Of a stretch of DNA of 64,000 nucleotides, positions 34,707 to 46,430 are shown one piece after another. The first letter of the stretch is position 1, and every line of letters begins with the position of its first letter. A program made the position numbers and the translations under genes. The DNA comes from Phoenix dactylifera (lineage: Eukaryota; Streptophyta; Magnoliopsida; Arecales; Arecaceae). Below the pieces are notes generated by a model. It saw only the letters and a program-made list of their open reading frames with translations, was not told the DNA's origin and ran no database searches. The DNA is taken from NCBI RefSeq assembly GCF_009389715.1, contig NW_024067996.1, forward strand, positions 62,001 to 126,000. Direction: 5' to 3'.

Positions 34707-36719
34707 ATGCCAGAAGCTCCCAAACCCATGCAGACCTGGGCCTCTGCCGTGGCACCGGAGGAGCACCGCAAGGTTCTTGACTACGTCGAGGATGTGACTG
34801 TTAATGCCGACGAGGTCCAGCGCCGCGTGCTCTCGGAGATCCTTACCCAGAATGCACCTGCCGAGTATCTGCACCGCCATGGGCTGTCCGGCCACGCCAC
34901 CGCCGACCCCGACGCCTTCAAACGCCTCATCCCTGTCATCACCTACGAAGATCTCCAGCCCGACGTCCTCCGCATCGCCCATGGCGACACCTCGCCCATC
35001 CTCTCCGGCCGCCCCATCTCTGAGTTCCTCACTAGGTTTGTTAATCGTCACTTTCCCATAAACCTTGCCACCGATTCGTGCACTAGCTAGCGGTGCACTA
35101 CTAAACTTGTTACATGGTTTATTTATTGGTTGCAGCTCCGGGACATCGGGCGGCGAGCGCAAGCTCATGCCCACGATCCACGATGAGCTCGACCGTCGAT
35201 CGCTTTTCTATAGCCTGATGACGCCGGTGATGAGCCAATTCGTGCCGGGCCTCGACAAAGGCAAAGCAATGTACCTCTACTTCGTGAAATCGGAGTCCCG
35301 GACCCCCGGCGGCCTCGTCGCCCGCCCGGTCCTCACCAGCTACTACAAGAGCCGCCACTTCCTCGAGCGGCCTTTCGACCCCTACAACATCCTCACCAGC
35401 CCCAACGAGGCCATCCTGTGCCCGGACTCGTACCAAAGCATGTACGCCCAACTGCTGTGCGGCCTGGTCCAGCGCGCCGACGTGGTCCGGGTGGGCGCTG
35501 TGTTCGCCTCCGGCTTCCTTCGGGCCATCAAATTCCTGGAGAAGCACTGGCCCCGCCTGTGCTGCGACATCCGGACCGGCATGCTGGACACCGAGATCAC
35601 CGACCGGGCCGTGCGTGAGGCCGTCGAGCGCGTGCTCCGGCCGGACCCCGGGCTCGCAGGCGAGATCGAGACCGAGTGCAGCAAGGCCTCGTGGCAGGGC
35701 ATCATCCGCCGGATATGGCCGAACACAAAGTACATCGACATCATCGTCACCGGCGCAATGGCGCAATATATTCCCACTCTCGAATTCTACGGCGGCGGAC
35801 TCCCATTGGCATGCACGATGTACGGGTCGTCGGAGTGCTACTTCGGTATCAACCTTAATCCCATGTGCAAGCCTAGCGAGGTTGCCTACACCTTGATCCC
35901 CACCATGGCCTACTTTGAGTTCCTTCCGGTCCATCATATCAACCACGGCGCCAAGGACTATGATCAACGTGACCTGGTCGACCTCGTTGATGTGAAGCTC
36001 GGGCAGGAGTACGAGCTCGTCGTCACTACCTACTCTGGTACATGGCGATTCATTACCAAATAATTTCGTTTTGATACCTTGTTAGATTAGTATTAGTGGA
36101 GATATTTTGGACTTGTCATGGCACAGGGTTGTATCGATATAGAGTCGGCGACGTGCTTAGGGTCGCCGGATTTAAGGACAAGGCACCGCAGTTCAATTTT
36201 GTGCGGCGGAAGAATGTGGCCCTAAGCATTGATTCGGACAAAACGGACGAGGTGGAGCTCCATGCAGCGGTGAGGAATGCGGTGAACCACCTGGAGCCAT
36301 TCGGGGCGTCGCTGGTGGAGTACACAAGCTATGCCGACACCTCGAGCATTCCCGGCCACTACGTGCTCTTCTGGGAGCTGAAGGCGGGTGGGACGGCCGT
36401 GCCGCCGTCGGTGTTTGAGGACTGCTGCCTGGCGGCGGAGGAGTCTCTGAATAGCGTGTACCGGCAAGGGCGGGCGTGCGACAAGTCGATCGGGCCGCTG
36501 GAGATCCGAGTGGTGGAGGAGGGGACGTTCGACAAGCTCATGGACTATGCGTTGAGCCAGGGAGCATCGATCAACCAGTACAAGGCACCGCGGTGCGTGC
36601 GATCGGGGCCCGCCGTCGAGCTGCTCGACGGCCGGGTACAGTCCCGGTTCTTCAGCCCAAAGTGCCCCAAATGGGTTGCCGGACACAAACAATGGATCAT
36701 AGATAATGGTGGCGTCTAA
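34707..36719 (+). CDS. GH3: GH3 acyl-acid-amido synthetase (probable IAA-amido synthetase), three exons
   Basis: Exons 34707-35035, 35136-36037 and 36127-36719, with GT-AG introns of 100 and 89 bp in phases 2 and 1; the product is 607 residues, normal for the family. GH3 enzymes adenylate a carboxylic plant hormone with ATP, then transfer it to an amino acid; group II members conjugate indole-3-acetic acid in the cytosol and lower active auxin. ATP-binding motif 1 is [10 protein letters not shown] (110-119) and spans the first splice junction, motif 2 is YGSSECYFG (339-347), and motif 3 is YRYRVGDVL (413-421). The C-terminus FFSPKCPKW resembles the GH3.1/GH3.5/GH3.6 subgroup; this assignment is by memory and less certain than the family. 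The ATG at 34707 has ACCACC before it and follows the TATA box. Exons are GC-rich against AT-rich flanks. No frameshift or missing key residue was seen. Confidence 0.96.
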
Positions 36720-38689
36720 TAAGGAACCTTTGATAAAAAAAATTGAGATGTTAGCCTTCAATTAATCATGGCAGTCACCACCTTTAGAGCTAGATAGGCC
36801 TGCCTCCCATCTCCTTTTTTGCTTTTTGTTGTTTTTCTCCTTAGCTTTCTTTTGTCTTCCTTTTTGTATTAGGTGTCGATGAAGCTAGGAGGACTGAGGA
36901 CTCCATCTCCATTTGTGTAAAAATTGTTCCAAGGAAGTTTTTATATCACTTTTCTGTTTTAACTAAAAATTTTTATATCACACTTTCTAATTTATGCCAA
37001 GAATCCTGCTCGGCAGAGCCTCATGGACTGTTCCCAGGAAAGCACCCTGAGAACAACCCCACCATACTTCCTAATTTCTGGCAAGCAGGAAATTATATTG
37101 ATGTGCCTCAAGGCTTTTTAACAAAGTGTGGGCTCTGACCCAAGGTTCGATGAATTTTAGTTGTAGGATGGCTAACTTTCTCTACATGTTTTATGTCGGC
37201 ACTCTTCTTCCAGCTTGGCTGGCATTAGTTCCGTGCTTGGAATCAACGACGTGTTCCATTAAATCTAGAAAGAAAGTCCGATACTCTAATGTAAGTTGGT
37301 GCTCAAAAATTAGGTAAATTCAGACATTTCTTTCTGAATGTTTGCTGCCGTGGTTGACATGGTTCACAGCATTGTTTTCTTTATTTTGTCACACTGTATG
37401 CAAGCCTTCCACGCATACATATATAGAAATTTCATACAGAGAAGCCATATTTGCCATATGAAAGCAACATATAGGAAGAAGGGACCAAAAGAGAGGGTCA
37501 AAAAGAGAATGCATGCAGTGGCAAACCAGAACAAGCTATAACATCATCTACCATAACATTTAAAATTCGAGACGGAGAAACTATAGTACTCTCTTACTAG
37601 TAGTGCCAGAATTATTTCTGAGATCTCACGTCAACAAGTAAATACCCGGCGACGACTCCATCATCCTCTGTACCAAAAGAAAAAGAGGTAACAGAAAATG
37701 ATATCCTGAGGCTGCAATAGATGAGGGGGAAATATGACATCTGTTTCCTAGCAGCATCCAAGGTGTTCTTTAGCTTTTGACATGAAGGAAACAGATTCCT
37801 GACAAGCACCGCCGCATCTGGTTAGACGTTGTCAGAGTGTGTTGTGTTAACGGACAAATTTTTAGGGAATCGGTTCCTTACGTTCCTCTGCTTAAAAATG
37901 ATTCCTGTTGGGGACCTGACACTCACAAACGGAGAGCTTATCCAAATCGCGAAGCCAAAGTAATAGAACAAAGAAAATTTGGATGAGTCTGCATGGATCG
38001 TTGGCGTCATTCAGGGTCCAACTAGGCACTTTTATATAGAACCAACAAGGTCATATTCTGTTGATGGGCCAAACGTGAACGACCAACATCTGTTTCTTTC
38101 CAGTTTATGCTCTTTGTTTGTTCTCTTTTTCATTTTCTTTCGTGTGTGTCAAGTAAGCAAATGTATTATAATATTATCATTGTCTGTTTCAAAACCATAT
38201 ATATCTCCATGCTCATATGTTGAAATATCAAAATTTCTTAACTATTGCTATTGTTGATATATTAGTCTGTAGGATGACATGCTATACAGTGTAGATCAAA
38301 TATATGCTGGCTTATGATTCAGAACAAACATCAATTAAATCAATCAATAGTGGTGGGAAAAAAAAATTTTAAAAAAAATAAATTTATTCAAAAAAATAAA
38401 AGCTAAAATAGAGAGTTTGACTTTCACCGTCAAAGAGGCCTCACCCCATTGAAAAGAAATCTCTCTCAACTCTCTCTCTCTCGTAATAAAACTACATACT
38501 ATCTCCTCCACTATAAGATAAAATAATCGCCATCTTCGACTAAAAGAGGAAAACATCAATAACCCAGTTTAACTAAAAAACAAACTTAAATGTATCATGG
38601 GCTCAACCTAACTCAAGTGAATTAGCACTAAAAAACAAATTATTTCAACTATAATTCAGATAAGAGACACGGATAAACTAGGAACAAAA
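36720..38689. other. Downstream of GH3, no gene recognised
   Basis: AT-rich. The first few hundred bases are the presumed GH3 3' untranslated region (T-rich, with no single clear AATAAA). Further on only short ORFs without recognisable content are present. Confidence 0.55.
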
Positions 38690-40440
38690 TTCTACTACAA
38701 GCATGACAAGTAATAGATTCCCAATACTCTCCCTCCTTGCAAAGTCCATATCGACAATGTTGGATTTGCTGATGTTGTGAAACACCATAGCAGCCATTGC
38801 TATTATTGCTATAGTAATAGCAATATGCAATGACGTCAAACTAATAATTATATAGCGCCTTTCGATGTATATTTTGGAGTTAGCGATATCTTTTAGTACT
38901 TCCTTTAGCATCGACATCATGGTCATGATGCTGAGATTTCATCGAGCATCTAGCCTAGATTGATAAGTGTTAAGTTATGAGATGCAATCATCGTAAGCAC
39001 TAACCATTACCAGCAAATAAATGAAATCAATAACAAAAATTTGACCATATTCACATGCCTCTAGTTGAGCAGCTACTTGAATCTATAGACAATTACCTCC
39101 TAAATACAGAATTAGATTCTCATGTGTAAAGTCTTCAACTGTTCAAACTATATAATAGCTTCAAAATTAACAACAGCCCTAAAATCTTGTGGAAGACCAA
39201 GGCACAATATGAATCATCTATGCTAAGCATATCTTACTACTTGATCCCTAAAACTATTTCAAAATTAAATGGCTCTGCATTCGCATGGCTGACTAATTCT
39301 CCAAAAGAAACATCCATATCCTAGATAACGTCATCATAAGACTCTTTATATGATTTAGCTTCTCACTATGGATCTCTATGAATGGATCAACTACAATATC
39401 CTTTGATATTTTATGAGCACTTTCAAAATCAAATTGTCCTTTAATCATGACCTCTTCCAAACTTGTTACAATATCCATATGATCAAGATCTTGCTCCATA
39501 CTTTCTTCAAGATAATTGATCCTTGAGTGATCGATTCTGTCATGCTCCGAGTCTTCCGATCTCTACCCAATTAGGCTCTTCTTGTTTCAAATCTTCATCT
39601 TTAAACTAATTCAACTCTTCTTTTAGATTTTCAGAAAAACCTAGCATCAAAATCCATCCTTCAAATAACTTTTGTTTGAAATGTCTCACCTCACTAGATA
39701 TTGAGTAGATAGTTGTATGGATGTCCCATACTTTTTTCAGCTCTTTTATATCCTAAATATTGAGATAATTCTCTCCATCAGCTGAAACTTGGATTACCTA
39801 CATCACCTTCCCAGATTTCAGGTTCCATTTTTTTATAATCTCATCATTAGGAGTATTTATTGGCATCATCTCTAATTCTTCTAATATATCCCATAAATCT
39901 TATCCTATCAAATAAAATATGACAATAGACTTTTAAATTGGATTACGGGTGTTGTTCAACTTATGAAAACAAGTGGTAGTAGAAAAGCAACTATGTTGAT
40001 GTTGGTGAAGTTGGCAAGATAAGTGGTCGTGGAAAAAACAACCATATTGATGTTGGTGAAGTCAGCCACCACGATCTAAATATCGAATTATAATAGAGCT
40101 CATATGTTTGCCCATATATACAATAAATTACTAGAAGTTCTAGAACCACAACAAACAATCATCTTCAAAACAACCAACAATTAAGTCACCACTCTAAAGA
40201 TTTCACTTCTGAGAAATCTAATGAAGCTGCACACCAGGTGGCCATATTCTAACCTCTCTTTGCTACCATGTAAAGCAACAAACATACGGACCATCAGTGT
40301 CAAAACCAATGGTTCTAATACAATGTAGAATGGCAAACATACGAACCACCAATCTCAAAATCTATAGCTCTAATGTTATGTAGAGCCACAAACATACAAA
40401 CTACCTATCTCAAAATCTATGGCTTTGATACCATATCGAA
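38690..40440 (-). mobile_element. Decayed copia-like relic, same family as 45870-48824
   Basis: The reverse complement of about 38690-40080 aligns with the sense-oriented internal sequence of the LTR element at 45870. Shared phrases include, on the minus strand, TATGGTGTTTCACA (near 38790, matching 48320) and AGTTTAAAGATGAAGATTTG (near 39605, matching 46965). A primer-site-like TGGTATCAAAGCC lies at 40433-40421, so the relic runs right to left. Stops occur in all frames, with short open pieces (for example 39499-39293). Flanking LTRs were not identified; the right one may be split by the Harbinger element at 40783. Confidence 0.75.
40264..40433. repeat. Three imperfect 55-65-bp tandem units at the relic's primer site
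   Basis: The phrase ATGTAGAGCCACAAACATAC, followed by CAAAATCTATGGCT, recurs three times with variation. The last copy overlaps the primer-site-like sequence. Confidence 0.7.
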
Positions 40441-40782
40441 TAATCTCAAAGTCAATCTCTAATCCAAACTCTAGGTTTAAGGCCTATAAAATGCTAGAAA
40501 GTCACCAATATTGGGCTAGAGTACTACCATTTAAGGGTTGAAGGATTCAAAAGGAGTGAGATCACATTGACACAAATATTTAGGAATGTTGTGCTTTTCA
40601 AAAACCTGCATGTTAGGAAGACTTCGCATTTTTTGTAGATACAAAAATCGGCACTGGATTGGAAAGCCAAAGAAGAAGTTTATGTTGGCAAAGAGAAGGA
40701 AGAATGTTGCTTGTTGACCTTGAGTGAGCTGGAGATTTTTGGACTAGATGTCTCCCTACTACAACCAAATGGTAGTCACTTA

Positions 40783-42609
40783 GGCCCTGTTTGGGGGAGC
40801 TATTGGCAGTAGAGCTGTTGGAAGTAGAGCTGTTAGAAGTAGAGCTGTTGGAAGTAGAGCTTTTATAAAAAGCTATTTGCTGTTTGGTAACTACATTTCT
40901 AAAGTGCTGTGGCACTTTAACATTTGTTTGGTAAACAAACTGAGAAATTACTTTTGTATGACAAAATGACCATAAAGAACATTACTAGTATTATACAATA
41001 GTGCATAATAAAATATAATATATATTAATACATAAATATATGATATAGTATAATATTAATGTAATGTAACATAATATTATTATAATATAGTATTATAACA
41101 TTGTATACTATAAGATAATAATTTAATATAATATTAAATTATTTACATAACATAATATTATATTATGTTATATTTATAGTATAATACAATAATAAATGTA
41201 TAAAATATTATAATTATTAGTATAAATTAATTTTTTACTCTTTTGATGACCATTTATTTCTCTAATAAATTTTCTAGCTAGGTAAAAAAATTGGTTAAAT
41301 AATTACTAATATTTTTCTTTATTTATTTATTTATTATTTTATTTCATTGAAATATATTTATTTATTATTTTATTTATTTATTTATTCGTTCATTTATATA
41401 CATATTTATTTATTTATTTTCTTTTTTTTCTTTTTCTTTCCTTTTCTTTTTTTTCTTCTCTTTTTTTTCTTTCCTTTTCTTCTTTTTTTTTCTTTTCTTT
41501 TTTCTTCTCTTCTCCTCCTTCCTTCCTCTCTTTCCTTCTTCTCCTTTCTTCTTCTCCCGCGAAGCCGGCGGTGCTGGAAGGGGGGCCGGGCCGCGGCGGC
41601 CGCGGGAGGGGGGCCGGGATGGCGAGCCGTGGCGGCCGCGGGAGGAGGGGGGCTCGGGAGGGGGCCGGGACGGCGGGCCCCGACGGCCGCGGTGGGAGGG
41701 GGGTTCGGGAGGGGGTTAGGACGGCGGGCCCCGACGACCGCCGGAGGAGGGGGGCTCGGGAGGGGGCCGGGACGGCGGGCCCCGACGGCCGCGGTGGGAG
41801 GGGGGCTTGGGAGGGGGTCGGGACGGCGGGCCCCGACGACCGCGGGGGAGGGGGGCTCGGGAGGGGGCCAGGACGGCGTGCCGCAGCGACCGCTGGGAAG
41901 GGGGGGCTCGGGAGGGGGCCGGGACGGCAGGCCCCGACGACCGCGGGGGAGGGGGGCTTGGGAGGGGGTCGGGACGGCGTGCCGCGGCGACCGCGGGGGA
42001 GGGGGGCTCGGGAGGGGGCCGGGACGGCGTGCCGCGGCGACCGCAGGGGAGGGGGGCCTCGGGAGGGGGCCGAGACGGCAGGTCGGTCGGGGAGGCAGCG
42101 GCCATGGCGGCCCCTTCCTCCCCTTCCTTTTTTTTTTTTTTGCTGTGTGGTGGGTCGCAACGGCCGGGGCGACAGGCCGCAGCGGCGGCTGGGGAGCGCG
42201 GCCACGGGTGGCCGGCGTGGTGGCTGCCTCCCAAAAAAAAAAAAAAAGTAGGAGGGCCGGCGGCATTGAGGAGAAGGAGATAGAGAGGGAGAGAGAGAGG
42301 GGGGGATGGTGAGAGAGAAAGAGATGGTGGGATTGAGATTTTTGGGAGGAAAAAGAAACTTTTAAATGGGGGTATTTTGGTCAAAAATATAGCTTCCCGA
42401 CAAAGCTGAAAACAGCGTTTTCGAAAAGCTCCAAAATTGAGCTTTTGCGAAAAAGCTGTTTTCAGCTTCCCACAAAAGCTGAAACAGCTTCCCGCAAAAG
42501 CTGAAACAGCTTTTTGGAAATTTTACCAAAAACACTTTTTTACCTAAAAGTACTTTTGGAGGGCCAGAAAGTGTTTTTTGGCCCTCCAAAAGCTCCCCCA
42601 AACAGGGCC
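40783..42609. mobile_element. PIF/Harbinger-type non-autonomous element
   Basis: 1,827 bp with perfect 19-bp inverted termini GGCCCTGTTTGGGGGAGCT and a 3-bp target duplication TTA (40780-40782 and 42610-42612), both characteristic of PIF/Harbinger. Subterminal regions carry short repeats: AGCTGTTGGAAGTAG on the left, AAAAGCTGAAACAGC on the right. The interior has no transposase. It consists of AT-rich DNA, a C/T tract (about 41415-41560) and a GC-rich minisatellite. Confidence 0.9.
41579..42085. repeat. 51-bp GC-rich minisatellite inside the Harbinger element
   Basis: About ten units. The phrase GGCTCGGGAGG or a close variant starts at 41651, 41702, 41753, 41804 and 41854, continuing to about 42060. 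Composition is almost entirely G and C, with CCCCGACGRCCGCGG in each unit. Because 51 is divisible by three, several frames on both strands stay open for over 200 codons; these are not genes. Confidence 0.93.
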
Positions 42610-42612
42610 TTA

Positions 42613-44929
42613 AGGTAGGAACAAGTTCTCACAAGCTAATAATTAGTTTACTAAACCTTACACAAATCGTAGCTAAGTGATCTGTGAACCGTAGCTAGGT
42701 GGTCATGTGATGAGTCCAAGGTGTAACAATTCATTTATCCTATAAGGATACATGTCACCTATAAATTAGTGGTGCCTATCAAATAATCCTCTAAATTTTA
42801 GGAGATAATGTTATTGATTGGAGTCAAGAAGGGAAGACATTTTAGTAACCAGAAGCATGATAATGTGATTCATGAAACCCTAAACAACTTTCCACTTAGC
42901 CTAGTATCTTGGTGAGCATGCCTGCTGCTGTGCTCTTTCTTACTTTTTAGCCTATTTTTGTAGATAGATGATAAATTTTTTATGAAGAAAAAGACTACAA
43001 CAAAAAGAAATTTTTGATGCTAAGTAAATTAAAATAAATTAGTCATCTAGATCTGGCAATCACGGTACTTACGCTCTCGCTAGACATCCGCAGACATCAT
43101 TTATCTTTCAATCTAGCATCACCAATCAACTTGCAAATATTTGTACTAGGAAAATTGGTAAATGTGAATGTCTCACAAATTTGAATCAAATGAAAGGTTT
43201 TCTGGAACACATATAAACATCAACTGTACCAACGGGTCTCGTTCTCCAGCACCACAGACGCTCTTATTCCGTGCCTACTATACGCTGCAAGTTCAAACAG
43301 GTCATTTGGGTCGAGCTAAGTGGTCTAGCCTAGCCGAGTTCTGAGTTCAGATCTTGCCTTTTGGACACAAACCCATATTTTGGTACCTTGTCACAAAATG
43401 AGCAGACTCGTACCTAACTACCCATCTCTCGAAGCTCATCGAACTGGCCCAGATATCACATCATGGGCCTGGGCCCTTCGACGAGGAGCTGGGAATGGGA
43501 CAAGAGTCTCGCTGTCGTGACGCTTGCACTTGTGGACTTCGTGTATGGGAGAGAGGGGACGCAATGATGACGTGGACGGCCAATGGGATTGTTGAGTTGG
43601 GTCAGGTCAAAACGGGGATGAAGACGATCCACATGCAGCATGTCCGTCCCGAAGATCTTGCCGGCCATGCAATCCTTTCCGATCCTTTTGTCCCCTTTCC
43701 GTTTGCTTCCCTTTTAGTACTATTGTTATGGCATTATTCTTTCGACCTTTTTTTTTCCTTCTGATTTTCATAGTTAATTGATTATTTTGTTCTTCCTTCT
43801 AAGAGAGTTGGTTTCCAATCCAGCTACAAGTACTTGTTGGAATGCCATCATTACGCGACAAGAAAATAGTTGGAGGCCACAATTATTTTTGAGAGAGCAC
43901 CATGGAGTTCAACTATAAGGCCACAACTAGGGGTAGCATGGCTGTTCAATCATAGATGGCACCATCAAGATATGGATAACGATCGAGCAATGCAGTCACC
44001 CACCATGTCATGCACGACTCACATTATTTAATGTCTGTCTATCTTTTGATGGCAGCCATCCAAAAAAAATATAGCACTTTACAAGCATGAGCCACTTAAC
44101 AGAAGATCTTGGTTGAGATAGGTGAAGGATGGCTCTCAATGTAAAGCAAAAAACTTATCAAATTTGATTTGACATAGACCGCCAGCCTCATATTATAATC
44201 TAGTTTATGGCATTCCAATTTCTCTTAAATGAGAAGCAATTTAGAAAAAAAAAAAAAGGCTAATAAAAGCAAAAAATTTCGATGGACGCTTTGAGTATAA
44301 TCAAGGAAGAAAATTGCAACTTTTACGTTCAACAAAGAACAAATACTGAAATTGGACTTTAAAAATAACAGAAAATTTTCTATAATTCAATAGAATATGT
44401 AACCTAAAGCAACTGACAAAATATGCTAATGTAAGCTAAGAAACTCTATCAAAGCCTTTGAGCACTATTCATGGAAGAAATCTGAACCTCAAACGATCCA
44501 GAAACTTCCATTTAAAGTTTCAATCCTTCCAGCAGGAATTTTTAACTATATAGAGTAGTGAACTCTCCCAGCTCCAAGTTGCACTAATTTTTATGGCTTG
44601 ACCCAAAAACATCTGCATTGCATAAGATTATATGACAATTCAATACCAACCAATCCGGTGAATTGGATGAAACCCAGCTCTACACGCTCAAATTTTAATT
44701 ACAGAAATACCTATAGCTTGGTTGGGAAAGGCTTATGGTGCAGACCTTAGTATCGGACTGATTGTTTTGCAGGATCACGGTCGTCGTAGGAGGACGGTCT
44801 AGCCACTTTCGTTATGGCTAGATTGATTTATGTTATTTTATTTTATGTTAGTTGGATTTATTTGCATATTGTCATTTAAGGATCCTTTTCGGATTGTTTT
44901 CTTTGTAGGGACCTATTTGTTATTTTGTG

Positions 44930-45012
<83 letters not shown>

Positions 45013-45864
45013 GGCATGCATTTGTTTAGGGTTAATGGACGATGAATGAAAATTAGCCTCCTTTTTTTCTACTTCCTTCTCTCTTCTCTTCTTCTTTCTC
45101 CTCTTCTTCTCCTCTTTCTCTCTATCTATCCTTCCCTACCTTCGTCCTGCATCAACATAAACTACCATACGGGAAGAACTGCAAGTCAAGCGCACAAAAC
45201 CCTGATTCTTAATGTGGTTATTTCTTAAGAATTATTCCTTAATTCTTCTAATGGCACTTCGTCCTCTTAAAGATTTCAATTGAAGCATCACATTAATTAC
45301 AAGCAAGCTCCACGTTAAAGAGGGGGACCCTTGATCCAAAGGCGGCCTTACCATGATCTCGAAACGTGGGTACAGGAAATCAAGCGACGCCGGCGCCGGA
45401 TGTCCGCCAGCGATCACTTGAGACGGTCGTGGGGTTGTCGTGGCGCTGTTGACCAACCGCCGCGACACGTGCGATGGTGAAAGACCTCGGCCGGACCACG
45501 TGGGGACCGCCGCGAACGTGGGGAACATACCATACCTCTCGCCTCTCGGTAGGTGGCGGAGGTGGTGTTGGTGGTTACGGTTTGGATGCATCCCTTCGGG
45601 CCATGATGCCTCACTTGTATGAGGCATCCACTGCATGGCACACGTGTGAAAGGACTTCCAATTCCATAGTTTTATTTTCCCTCCTGTCTTTACATTTAGG
45701 TTCAGCCATGCGCACAGAAAAAGTTCCTAACGCGAGAAAAAAGTAATCCTTCAAAAAAAATTACTTGATACTGTGTCCATACAACAACAACAATTATGTT
45801 ATTTTAATGTCACCCATATGTTTTAAGAAAGAACAATCAACCAGTGGTTAACTGATAAATAGAT
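42613..45864. other. Intergenic, no gene recognised
   Basis: AT-rich with two moderately GC-richer patches (43440-43700 and 45340-45620) whose ORFs on either strand are short and unrecognised. Contains a long AT microsatellite. Confidence 0.5.
44934..45010. repeat. (TA)n microsatellite
   Basis: Uninterrupted TA dinucleotides for 77 bp. Confidence 0.98.
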
Positions 45865-45869
45865 CAAGC

Positions 45870-46329
45870 TGTTGAGATTCATTGCCTAGTCCTAATTCTA
45901 TTAGAATTTTGTTTAGTTGGTTATTAGTTTTAATAACTTTAGGATTTTACTCTTAGTTTTATGTTAGTTATTCCTTCCAAAATAGTTATCTTTATTCTTT
46001 AGTGGTTATTAAATCTTGTTTTTTAGTTGGTGTTGGTTTTTGAATTTGGGTAGGATCCAAACATCCTACCTATATGATGCTCTATTTAAGGGGGCCTTTA
46101 GCGTTTCCTTTAGTGTGATTTGAGAAGAGGGAGAGGGAGAGCAAAAGAGTTGTCCTTCTTAGTGAGTCGTGAGAGAGTGCTTTTTTGTGTGGCCCAATTG
46201 TTTAACAAAATATTTTTTTCCTCTCTCTTATTTTTTTCTTCTAGCATTTTTTTCTATTTTTTTGTTTGATGTTTGTTCTAGATCCTGGGTGGCACGATGG
46301 ATCTACTCTGTATAGTGTGTTGTTCTACA
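45870..46329 (+). repeat. Left LTR (copia-like element)
   Basis: 460 bp, beginning TGTTGAGATTCATTG and ending GTTCTACA, aligned along its length with 48378-48824. Confidence 0.92.
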
Positions 46330-46341
46330 TGGTATCAGAGC
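46330..46341 (+). other. Primer binding site (initiator tRNA-Met type)
   Basis: TGGTATCAGAGC, the standard complement of the plant initiator tRNA-Met 3' end, immediately after the left LTR. Confidence 0.95.
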
Positions 46342-46430
46342 GAGGTTGAAGTATAGACAAGTGATTTGTAGCTTTGATCAGATTTATTCAGAGCATAGTT
46401 TTTGGAGTGGCGACTTGATTGTTGGTAATT

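Noticed and set aside
41347..42384. Several ORFs of 150-320 codons on both strands
   Set aside because: They arise from the 51-bp GC minisatellite and a C/T tract inside the Harbinger element; the period is divisible by three, and the translations are low-complexity repeats.
44830..45045. ORF with an Ile-Tyr repeat
   Set aside because: Direct translation of the TA microsatellite.
45232..45636. Minus-strand ORF of 134 codons
   Set aside because: GC-richer patch with three overlapping ORFs on both strands and no recognisable motif.
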